Positions 55,273-64,000 of a stretch of DNA of 64,000 nt are shown here, piece by piece. Under the pieces are notes generated by a model. It was given only the letters and a program-made list of their open reading frames with translations. It had not been told where the DNA came from and did no database searches. A program made the position numbers and the translations under genes. Each line of letters starts with the position of its first letter. The first letter of the stretch is position 1. The DNA is from Vandiemenella viatica (taxonomy: Eukaryota > Arthropoda > Insecta > Orthoptera > Morabidae): contig JARYHS010006964.1 of NCBI GenBank assembly GCA_031002005.1, positions 3,038,001 through 3,102,000 on the forward strand, given 5' to 3'.

Positions 55273-56857
55273 CATGAAGGAAGGAAATATATGGAGACGA
55301 CGCAAGAGACCTTCACCACGCATTAAAGTGAAGCCGGGCGGAGGAGGAGTGGGGGGGGGGGGGGCATGGCCGCTTCCATACAGACACGGGGAATATGTAA
55401 AAAAACCTCAAGGGGACTCTAGGATAAACGTGACGCCGCAATCTGATGATGAATTATTATGTAACTCGATGATATAAATAAAAAATGAAGAATTTAATTT
55501 TTTGATATCCTGCTTAGTTTTCGAGATACTCTGTCTCGATTGTGAAATGTTTTTGGTTGAAATTTAGAAGAAAAAATTGGTCAAAGATAAATGTGATGAC
55601 AGATTCTTATTTATAAAGACGAGACAGATAAAAAATAAAGAATAAAAATTTTCGATATCTCGCCTAGTTCTCGAGATATATTTTATCACAAATGAGGTGT
55701 CTTGAGTTGAAATGCAGAGGAATTTTTTTTGGCAAAAGTCAAATTTAATGATCGATTTTTATGTAACACAACGAGACAAATCGAAAATAAAGAATAAAAT
55801 TTCTCGATATCTTGCTTAGTTTTCGGGATATGCTGGGATTGGTTGATATGTGGCCTGGACTAAAAATTAATTCTGCCAAAGGCACAATGAATTACATGGT
55901 GAACATGGAGAATGGATATTTCAGTTGTTTTTACTACCACTTATGGTTACGTTGAAATGAGGCCTAGACCAGAATAAAAGTAGTTATTTTTTTACCATAC
56001 ACCGTAAGCTTAATTGGGAATAGTTGAAAGTGGTAGTAGTTTCCATCGCGATACACGTTTTTTCACTAACTTGGTTCTCATGAAATTACTAACAGTAATA
56101 CATAAATTCTTTGTCCCTTATGCAACAACAAAACCATTCTGGTACAGACTGCATTTAGAACTAACCGCAATCTCCATTAAATTGCCACTACAGAATCAAA
56201 CTATGTAGACATACCCACACACGCGTATTTGAATCGCAAACTGTATTTCCGGTAACAACATCCTTTGCTTCATCAAGATTCCTAGATTGCACAGCATAAT
56301 TTAACACATTTAATTCATCATACATTGTCAGTATAAACTGCAACGTGACGAAAGAAAGCGCAATACTAAATTAACTGAACTGTGTTGTAAAAAACACTCC
56401 TTTAAATCTCATTTTAAACACTCGTTAAAAAGTAATGTTACTCTATTATGTGCAAAATAGTAAGGTATGCTGATTTTCTGCACTAGACCAACAAAAATTA
56501 GAGAACAAAGTCATCGCATTGAGAGCTATGACTAAATATTTACAGACAGGCACCGAAGTTTGCAATTCCTACCGCCCACTTCAACATCCATAATTAGAAT
56601 TCAACTTACTTATGAAATGATATTCCAGGTTCTTTCCTCTCTTGCCAATTTGTGCAACCATATGCAACACAAGATGGCATTATAAAGCACTTATACACAT
56701 TACAAAATGAAATAATCACAGCATATAACAGCATGTGAACATCGCATTTGTTTGGAAGCGCAATATCGCCGCTGCCGCCACTTCGGATGTGCGAGATTTT
56801 AGAGCCTGCTTCACAGATTTAACGTCACTTCTCCTCCATATATTTCCTTCCTCCATG
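55273..56857. mobile_element. Non-autonomous TIR transposon (P-like?), copy 1, 1585 bp
   Basis: Left end CATGAAGGAAGGAAATATAT, right end complement CATGGAGGAAGGAAATATAT; the inverted ends agree at 25 of 26. Flanks TGTAGAGC and TGTAGAAC (56858-56865) form an 8-bp target duplication (7/8). The interior is homologous to copy 2 along its length, with no transposase frame. It carries a G-run (about 55352-55364) and three ~150-bp tandem units between 55444 and 55890. Target length, CATG-type ends and the footprints suggest the P superfamily; hAT is the alternative. Confidence 0.85.
55444..55890. repeat. ~150-bp tandem units inside copy 1
   Basis: The pattern GATGATGAATTNTTATGTAAC, then GATATCTCGCTTAGTTCTCG, then GAGATAYTNTGTCTC recurs starting near 55444, 55593 and 55747. 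Copy 2 has the same array near 58731, 58882 and 59033, with a partial unit near 59191. Confidence 0.8.
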
Positions 56858-56865
56858 TGTAGAAC

Positions 56866-58552
56866 ATGTCCTGCAAATGTGATAAAGATCTATGTATATG
56901 GAAAAAAAGTTATCTGTTAAATCACTTGATGAATTGCTGTTTTTAGAAATTGAGGTTAATGATTTGGAAACCTTCAAATGCAGTAAGATTTAAATGGCAG
57001 TCAATCGTTCAGGGCTTTGCTTAATAACCGATAATTCTCACACAGTCAAAGATATTTAAATAATTTTTACACCAACATTAAGTCAAAAGAAGAAACCTTT
57101 TGATGTGAATGGAATTAAAAAAAAAAAAAACTGGTATCTCTACATACGCGCTTAACATGAAACTCTGACTTAGTTTAATATTGTCTTAAGTTTTGGAACA
57201 AAATCGCATGGTTCCAAGTCGATCACATTTCAGACATATCACATATTTCAAGCGCTTCAGTGGTGTACTTCCAATAGAATTAATCTTGCATCTATAATAT
57301 CCCATTGTCATACTTATGATCTACTCCTCCTCAAATTGACTAATGATGGACAAAATCGTTAATTATGGATTTGGGTTTTTCAGTGAATAAATTAAATATG
57401 TTTTAGTTATTCTGTTTTCCTCCACTCCTCAAATATATAGTTGCACAACATCTCATTACTAAAACAAATAGAGTAAAACTACTAAATGAAAGATATTAAG
57501 ACAAGGACAACTGAAGTTGAGGGAAGCTGTTCCCTTACAAACTGAATACAGTGTTTCCCTTGGGGTCGTTAAATGTCAGTATGCTAAAGTACTGAGCTAC
57601 ATTGCCTGTTTTAGTATCTAGTTTCGGTCCGCATGCGTAGATGTTCATGTTTTGAGCAAGAAAGTGAATGCTCCGAGAATAATAGGAATTAATCGATGCA
57701 ACACGACAGCTCTCTGAGCGGTGCAGTCTGGACGAGGCTCCGCCTGTTTGTGGTCCCTGTGTCTCTGCGTCAGGAGGTACTGACAGAGTTCTTAACGTAA
57801 GGGGAGGAAGATCTTAACTGTGTTGTATTATTGCGCTTACCTGTAGTAGCTGATTCAGGAATAAACCTGACGGTTACAGCATGGAGAAAAGATAAGGCGC
57901 ACATCTTAAATATTTTCGAGTGAAACCTTTCTGAATGTTCTCAAAGTTTTGCTTTTGTGTATATCGTTTTTAGCTGTAGGGATTAAGTAGCTGATTATGC
58001 CCTAGAGACTTCCAGTCTACATATCGAAATTTATTTTTACAATATAACGTTTTCAACAGTCATCAGTGTATTTATTAGTATTTCAAACATTTGCCAATTT
58101 TTGTTTATAAATTATAAAATTAATGAACGGAAACTGTCTATTTTCATAATAAACGAAGCACCAAATGGTTTTCTCTTTCCTACTGAACAATTTTCCAACT
58201 CATTTAAATGCGTGGAAAAAGAAGACATTAATCAAAAATTCAGAAAAATTGTTATGTCATACAAAAGAAGTTCGAAATTACATGGACTGCTGCAACAAAA
58301 AGCCACTGAATAGTTTGCCACCTCATTTTTGCCCCTAAATATATTCAGTAAACTTATAATTCTCGTACCTCCATCGTTCCATAGACCTTTTTTTAGTACT
58401 TTAAATGTTTATTAATTTTATATTATTTTAATGTGAAAAAATATGAATAAACATTTCGATAAGTAATGTGCCGCGCAGCAGTTTTACCAACACATTTGTA
58501 CCAACGGATAACATAAATATAATTTTTTAGATTATATGTAAAATGTCTCTAG
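56866..58552. other. No gene recognised
   Basis: Sequence between the two TIR transposon copies. 57700-57830 is locally GC-richer (GAGGCTCCGCCTGTTTGTGG and nearby) and could be an unrecognised exon or promoter, but I see no supporting frame. Confidence 0.4.
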
Positions 58553-58560
58553 TATGGAAC

Positions 58561-60283
58561 CATGGAGGAAGGAATATATGGAGACGACGCAAGGGACCTT
58601 CACCACATTCTGGAGTGAAACCGGGTGGATAGAAGTGGGGAGTGGAGGCCGCCATATTGCTTGACAAGAGAAACACGGTAAATAGGCACAAAAACCTCAA
58701 GGGAATCATAAGACAACCGTGGCACCGCAATTTGATGATAGATTATTATGTAACTCGACGAGGCACATCAAAAATGAAGAATAATTTTTTTTTGATATCG
58801 TGCTTAGTTCTCGAGATATACTGTCTCAAAAGAGTGGAGTTTCTGGCTGAAATTCAGAAGAAACTTATCCCCAAAGTCAAATTTGGTGATAGATTCTTAT
58901 GTAACACGACGAAACAAATCGAAAATAGAGAATAAAATTTATCGATTTATCGCTTATTTCGAGAGATTTACTGTCTCAAAAGTTAGGTTGATAGGTTATG
59001 AGGGGATTCAACGATAACCGTGCCGCCGCAATTTGATGACGAATTCTCATGTAACTCGATGAGAGAACTGAAAGTAAAGAATAAAATTTTTTGATATCTC
59101 GCTTAGTTCTCGAGATATTTTACCTTAAAATTGACGTGGTTAGGATGAAATGCGGCCTGGACCAAAAGAAAACTATCGCCATATCCATATTTGATGATGA
59201 ATTCGGACTTAACTTAATGAGCAGGTAATTCTGTTTAACTTGAATAACAAACGGTTTATTTCTACAGTCCTCAAATTTTAGTTGATGTTCAAATAGGTTA
59301 TATTTTCACATCCTATTTCAGTAATTGACAAGAAAGATTTCAAAATCTAGAAATATACTTTTAGACATTTTTACAAACAGAAACAAGTCATATCTGAAAT
59401 TTTAAAAATAGCATAAGTCAATGTTTAGAACTTTTAAATTAAATAATACTTCATAAAACCTCATAGTTTCTGAGCTTACTTAGAAGATATTGTACTGTTA
59501 ATGGCCTATATAATTTTGCTAGAAAAATCAGTGCATTCATAAATAAGGAGCTAACAGCTAATAATAAATAAATTTTTTGTTCTCTTCTGGTTTACACCGC
59601 ATTTCAACCTGTCAACATTTCCATTAATATTGCCGCTACAAAACCAAACTATGTAGACACATCTAAACGCAAGAAATGCATCGCGAACTACATTTCGGAC
59701 AACAAAGTTTATTTCATCACGTTTAGTAGTTCGCACAGCACAAATTATCACAATTAATTTCATCGTACACTTTCAGTGTAAATTTAAAAGTGAGTAATGC
59801 ATGCAGAATTCCATATTCACTGTGTCACGATGTAAACATGACCCGCTTAAATTAAATTTCCAACACTTGTCTACAATAAGGCTAGCTTTTCAGGTGCAAA
59901 ATAGTAACATGTGCTAATTGTCTACACTACACCAACAAAAATTTGAGAATGATATGATCCTATTGAGAGCAATGAATAAATTTATTGCGCATGGCACTAA
60001 TGTTGCAGTTGCCTGTCAGATACTTCAAGAACGAATGTGACTTACTTATGAAAAGCTATTCCAGGTTTTTTCCTATCTCGTCTGTTTGGGCAACCATATG
60101 CAGCACAACTTGGCATTATAGAAAACTTTAGAATATTAGAAAATGAAATATTCTCAGCAGCTGACACAGTGCAAACAGCCCAATGTTTATGTACTCCTAC
60201 GATGTCCGCCGCGCAAGCGCAGTTTTTTCAGGAGGTTTCACGGATTTAGCGTTATCTCGTCTCCATATATTCCTTCCTCCATG
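58561..60283. mobile_element. Non-autonomous TIR transposon (P-like?), copy 2, 1723 bp
   Basis: The 27-bp terminal inverted repeats are perfect, beginning CATGGAGGAAGGAATATATG and continuing GAGACGA. The 8-bp target duplication TATGGAAC is exact (58553-58560 and 60284-60291). No transposase ORF is present. The interior matches copy 1, in the same orientation, including the ~150-bp tandem units and a right part with GCAACCATATGCANCACAA. The exact TSD and TIR suggest it is younger than copy 1. Confidence 0.92.
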
Positions 60284-60301
60284 TATGGAACGGAAGAATA
60301 C

Positions 60302-60331
60302 CATGGAGGAAGGATATTTCCTTCCTCCATG
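60302..60331. other. 30-bp palindromic scar, likely transposon excision footprint 2
   Basis: CATGGAGGAAGGA (13 nt of one TIR) joined to TATTTCCTTCCTCCATG (exactly 17 nt of the other), flanked by AAGAATAC (60294-60301) and AAGTATAC (60332-60339), a 7/8 target duplication. It lies only 10 bp beyond the target duplication of copy 2. Confidence 0.75.
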
Positions 60332-60530
60332 AAGTATACTTGTTATCTGCTTCCATATTGTAACAGGAAGGGTGAATAGAATGTATTCTCTGTAGCTCGC
60401 AGTATCGCTGTTAGCTATCAGCTGTGTGTATTGAAGGTTGTGTAGGCTGCAGCAGAAGTAATATTGTGTATTACTCTCTCAACACGCCAAGAAGAGTTGG
60501 CATGGTGCCTTAGAGAGTGATATATAGCCA

Positions 60531-60557
60531 ATGGAGGCTGTATATGTAAAGGAAGAG
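60531..60557 (+). CDS. Zinc-finger gene B, exon 1
   Basis: Encodes MEAVYVKEE, ending GAG|GTAGGT in phase 0. It parallels exon 1 of gene A and the exon-like sequence at 15186. The leader at 60360-60530 is unique-looking. Confidence 0.65.
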
Positions 60558-60743
60558 GTAGGTTTGCTACTTTTTATGTTTGTGGAGTCGTACAGTTCTT
60601 GCATTGCTGATAACTGTTCCACTACATGGATGATACTTTAATTCGTGATTACTTGAAAAGTTTGTTATTATTTATGCGGCTGATTCACATATTTTACTCA
60701 TTTCCAACTTTAACTTGAACCATATTATCGTTCCTTTAAAAGT

Positions 60744-60744
<1 letters not shown>

Positions 60745-60807
<63 letters not shown>
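60745..60807. repeat. 63-nt poly(T) tract in intron 1 of gene B
   Basis: Uninterrupted T-run; possibly the A-tail of an antisense retroposed sequence, or simple expansion. Length is unreliable in assemblies. Confidence 0.9.
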
Positions 60808-60810
<3 letters not shown>

Positions 60811-61140
60811 GCAAGAAAAGAATTCTTTCACCGAAAGTAGTATGAATGTTGCTTTAAGTACCTTTTCTTCAAAACATTAGTTATTCTTAGTAATGAATTG
60901 ATGTGGAAATCTCTAGGTTGCTATTCGGCAACCAAAGGGCTTTTCAAAATATGTCTAGTGTGATTGGTGTTACAAACGTGGAAATTAATCACTGTAACGC
61001 CGTTTGTAGGTGCTGCACCATGATTTTTGTCAGAATTAACAGTTTGTTACCAATGACTGATGCCATTGAAGTCAGCAATTTGTAATAATCATGCAGTCAG
61101 TTTCTGTAATATGTGACTCTCTTCTTTTAATTAAATTTAG

Positions 61141-61167
61141 ATCCTAAGTGAAGACAGTGAATGGCAG
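61141..61167 (+). CDS. Zinc-finger gene B, exon 2 (tentative)
   Basis: The acceptor TTAAATTTAG|ATCCTA opens ILSEDSEWQ, similar to ALLEDTEYE of gene A exon 2. Two donors are possible: CAG|GTATAT (phase 0, end 61167) or TATA|GTAAGT seven bases later (phase 1). Neither joins exon 3 to an open frame that leads into the fingers. Confidence 0.5.
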
Positions 61168-61310
61168 GTATATAGTAAGTTGGTTGACAAAATTGTACTA
61201 ACTGGGAAATATACTTGGGTAAAATAAAGGAAAACTGAAAGGAAAAGTCGTTAATTTCATTCGCTCATGTAAGTCACAGTCAGTGATTTCCCACTAGTCA
61301 GTATCCTCTT

Positions 61311-61445
61311 ATGACTGTACATCTTGTGGTGTACTCATTATTTTGTTATGCGACTGTTTATCTGTAAACTAACAACTTTCCACATCCCACAGAGCCAGTC
61401 TCTTATATTGGGATCAATGGAAAATGAATGTATTGTATTGTATTG
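61311..61445 (+). mobile_element. 5'-truncated 3' end of the CR1 LINE of 30173-34930
   Basis: From ATGACTGTACATCTTGTGG to GAAAATGAATGTATTGTATTG it is the complement of about 30174-30315, with about 95% identity. It keeps one of the 66-bp repeat blocks and the (TATTG)n end. It lies in intron 2 of gene B. Confidence 0.88.
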
Positions 61446-62394
61446 CTTACAGCAAGCGCCAGCACAAGGTTCCTTACAAATTGGTTACATGCACATCATT
61501 AGTAAGAGGTATGTTTTACATTGGGATATACATCTGTCTTACTAAGAAAGGGAATTAAGTTTTGCTAAAACTGACATATTTTTTGATGACCCGATGCTAC
61601 TCCAGCTGTGATGATTTATGTTCTAAGTGACAATTTAAGAAAATATTGCAATTCTGTGTACTCCTGTTTAATGTATGTCAGCATTGGACCTTGTCCTGGC
61701 CATTGAGTTTCACATTCATTAGCAGAGGTAGGGCTCTGCATTTGCTTCCAATACCAGAATGGTGAAGTTGTTGGCTCTCTGATTTTTTTTTACTTCCTTG
61801 TAGAGTTTTCTTTATAGTTTCCAGTAATCACTTGATAGCAGTTTAAACATGCCTTGTAAGCCATCCCATTGAGTAAGCAGTATTCCCCATCTGTATTTTG
61901 ATTGTCTTCACCAGGTTTGTTGTCTCCTCCTGTCCTGTTGAGCTAAGCCAGGTTTAATTGGTACCTTTACTTGAGTATCAGCCAGTACAAGTATCCTGTT
62001 GTAGATAACATTGCATCGTCTCCCTTCTGCGGCCCTGTGTTTCCCATTCCATATTTTCATTTGTGCTTATATAAAGCATTTATTTCAAATACTAAATTGA
62101 AGCTGACTACTCTCATTAAATATTCTCTTGTTACATCATTCATTCATTGTTATGAATCATACTGCATATCTCTACTGGACTATTCATTTGATGACTGAGT
62201 TGTTTGTATCACTTTAATTTTATTTATAGTCTTGGTAGATACACTAAAAACAACTGTGTTTTATAATTAACAAAGGTCTGTGATCCTCATGAACGAAACA
62301 AATCAGAGGCTGTTTGAAGTAAGAATATGGTGTGCTGGAAATCGTACATGGAGTAGTACAGCGAAACCATCCTGTCCCCACTATTCAAACAAGG

Positions 62395-62600
62395 TGGAAG
62401 AGCAGTAATGCTCTGGCTTCACATTCAGGAGGACACAGGTTCGAATCACTCTCCAGCCTTTAAGATTTTGGTTTTCTATGTTTTCCCAAAATCGCTCCAG
62501 CTGAATGGATACTTCAAATGCTATTCCCTCCATTTCTTTTTCCCCATTTGTTTCCTATCTCTAATGACCTTGAGGTCAACAAGTTGTGAAGTCATAAACA
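62395..62600 (+). mobile_element. tRNA-derived SINE, copy 3
   Basis: B box GGTTCGAATCAC (62439-62450), then GATTTTGGTTTTCTATGTTT and CTCTAATGACCTTGAGGTCA, matching copies 1 and 2 but the most diverged. It lies in intron 2 of gene B. Confidence 0.75.
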
Positions 62601-62886
62601 AAATAAAAAAAACTAGTTTACTACAATATCACTGGCCATCCACTTAAAATGAGTTTCTGATTTCTTATATATCATATTACAATTGATAAATATGTAATTA
62701 TTTCTATTTGGTAAGTTGCTTAGAAGAAAGTATGTTTATTAATTTCCATATTAATCATAGAATTTTTTGCTTTAATTTTTTAAAATATAATATACATGCT
62801 ATTTTCTTTTATCTCCTTGTAATTCTTTAAGTGTGGTATATAATCAAAGAATTGGGAATTGAATCTTTTTCATTTTTTCTTTACAG

Positions 62887-63430
62887 GCAGATAGTTGGCC
62901 TTCAGCAAAACAAACATTTTGGATTGGAACCAGCATATTGTTAGTTTAGTTGAGAAGTTATGAGTTGGCTGTAACCTGTTGGTGATATCTGTTGTGAGCA
63001 ATATCAGTACATTCAATGATAGTATTATGTCAGAGGCCAGGCTATCACAGTACACATGTGTCACATGTCTTCAGTATTTCTCCTCTAGGGACTTGCTAAT
63101 AAGTCATGTGTTTAGTCATAAGCTCTATGTAAATACACCTTTACACGTGTGCCAAAACTGTGGTCAGGTTTTCGTAAATCTGTCAAAGTTATGTGCCCAC
63201 AACTTTCAAGAGACCAAGAAAGTTATATTTAAAAATACATCAGTAATTGCACTTGCTTGTGCATTATGTGCAGACACTTTTTCATCTTGGTGTTCTTTAG
63301 CAAAGCATGTGTTCACACATGTCTCAGCTGTTTCAGCTCCTATATATGTTTGTACATACTGCTCCAATGTATTAAATGATTTGACAAAATTCCAAAGTTA
63401 TAAACACGCCAGCAGTGTTACAGAAATAAG
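62887..63430 (+). CDS. Zinc-finger gene B, exon 3 (fingers open, 5' part broken)
   Basis: The acceptor TCTTTACAG|GCAGAT and donor AATAAG|GTAAGA (phase 2, as in gene A) frame a segment homologous to exon 3 of gene A: CVTC..HVFSH, CQNC..AHNFQE (second His lost), CALC..HVFTH and CTYCSNVLNDLTKFQSYKH. The finger frame has TAG at 62892-62894 and TGA at 62961-62963 near its start, so it cannot be read from the acceptor. The first ATG after them is at 63027 (MSEARLSQYTC). Gene B may be a pseudogene, or use a different acceptor or start. The exon with the main finger array would lie beyond the window. Confidence 0.65.
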
Positions 63431-64000
63431 GTAAGATGACTCCTTATTATTTTCTATTGATACTGCAGTTATGTTGATGTTTGATTACACTACACATTTC
63501 CTGTGATAATTTTTTTTCACTTTTACCGGTTTTATGTCTGCTAAATTACCATCATTTTTGTTAAATCAGGAGTTAATGTTTGATTCCATTACTAACATTT
63601 TTTCTGTTATCTTATCAGTTTGAAGCTTTAATTGTTAAGTGATTTTCAGTAATGGAGTTACATATTATGGAATCACATTATTGTTAATATTAAAGAAATG
63701 TTGCAGTGTGGAGAGGTACATAGGTGGCTGGTAAATAGTTTGGTTTGTTTGTTTAAGTCGTATGATATCATTAGTTGCCATATGGGTAATGGGTGTAGAA
63801 GGAATAATCATGTGTGAAAAGCAATAAAGAACTTTGACCTTATATTAATATTTGATTTCAGGCTTAAGTTAGTAATAGAGTTTTTGTTTTGTAGTTAAGG
63901 TAGCTACGTATTTGAAAAACATTTAGAGGAGTAATAGAATAAATTATTTCATATTCTATAAGGATTTAGATTGGAAATTAGCTGACAGACATCAGTAGGT
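63431..64000. other. Presumed intron 3 of gene B; nothing else recognised
   Basis: AT-rich sequence after the GTAAGA donor, to the window end. Confidence 0.5.

Noticed and set aside
57541..57575. hAT end (CAGTGTTTCCC) near 57550
   Set aside because: The string CAGTGTTTCCCTTGGGG resembles a hAT end, but no partner end or target duplication was found nearby.

Overview
The window looks like repeat-rich, AT-rich nuclear DNA of an insect. It has spliced C2H2 zinc-finger exons with GT/AG borders and long introns, tRNA-derived SINEs, several LINE clades, a Penelope-like element, and mariner, hAT, Tc1-like and P-like DNA transposons. There are no bacterial-style operons, and almost every long open frame is transposon-derived. 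The mix suits a large polyneopteran genome (stick insect, cockroach/termite or orthopteran type), but I cannot fix the order or species from sequence alone.

Layout. 66-3981 is one arm of an inverted duplication whose other arm is 27379-36081, about 95% alike by eye; both carry the same decayed LINE. The left arm runs into a 1000-N gap (3982-4981). 4982-6350 is a decayed LINE reverse transcriptase. 7118-12255 is a decayed RTE-like LINE that has been hit repeatedly: a hAT element (7729-9484, 8-bp target duplication) which itself holds an apparently intact D34D mariner (7971-9313), a short hAT-like MITE, and a foldback element with hammerhead-like cores. 12.6-19.5 kb holds a Tc1-like relic, three fragments of one CR1/L2-like LINE family (family C), a Penelope-like fragment with a hammerhead-like motif, and a MITE. 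20.3-23.2 kb holds GC-rich inverted arms around an ORF1-only Jockey-type LINE fragment and a decayed hAT. 24-27 kb is LINE debris. The right arm is split by a near full-length CR1-type LINE (30173-34930, minus strand) with a PHD-like plus SGNH-esterase-like ORF1.

Host genes. From 36.3 kb a plus-strand zinc-finger gene (gene A) can be followed through four phase-compatible exons: 36328-36363, 37520-37575, 39097-39669 and 46933-47815. The last encodes nine C2H2 fingers. Exon 3 carries an in-frame TAG, and two relic fingers follow the final stop. A paralogue (gene B) starts at 60531 and leaves the window after its third exon. A lone first-exon-like sequence lies at 15186-15221.

48-60 kb holds a decayed multicopy arthropod ORF, a divergent ~115-bp tandem array (53346-53990), and two copies of a non-autonomous TIR transposon (55273-56857 and 58561-60283) with 8-bp target duplications. 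Next to these are two tiny palindromes that look like excision footprints keeping exactly 17 nt of one end, the pattern expected of P-superfamily transposase.
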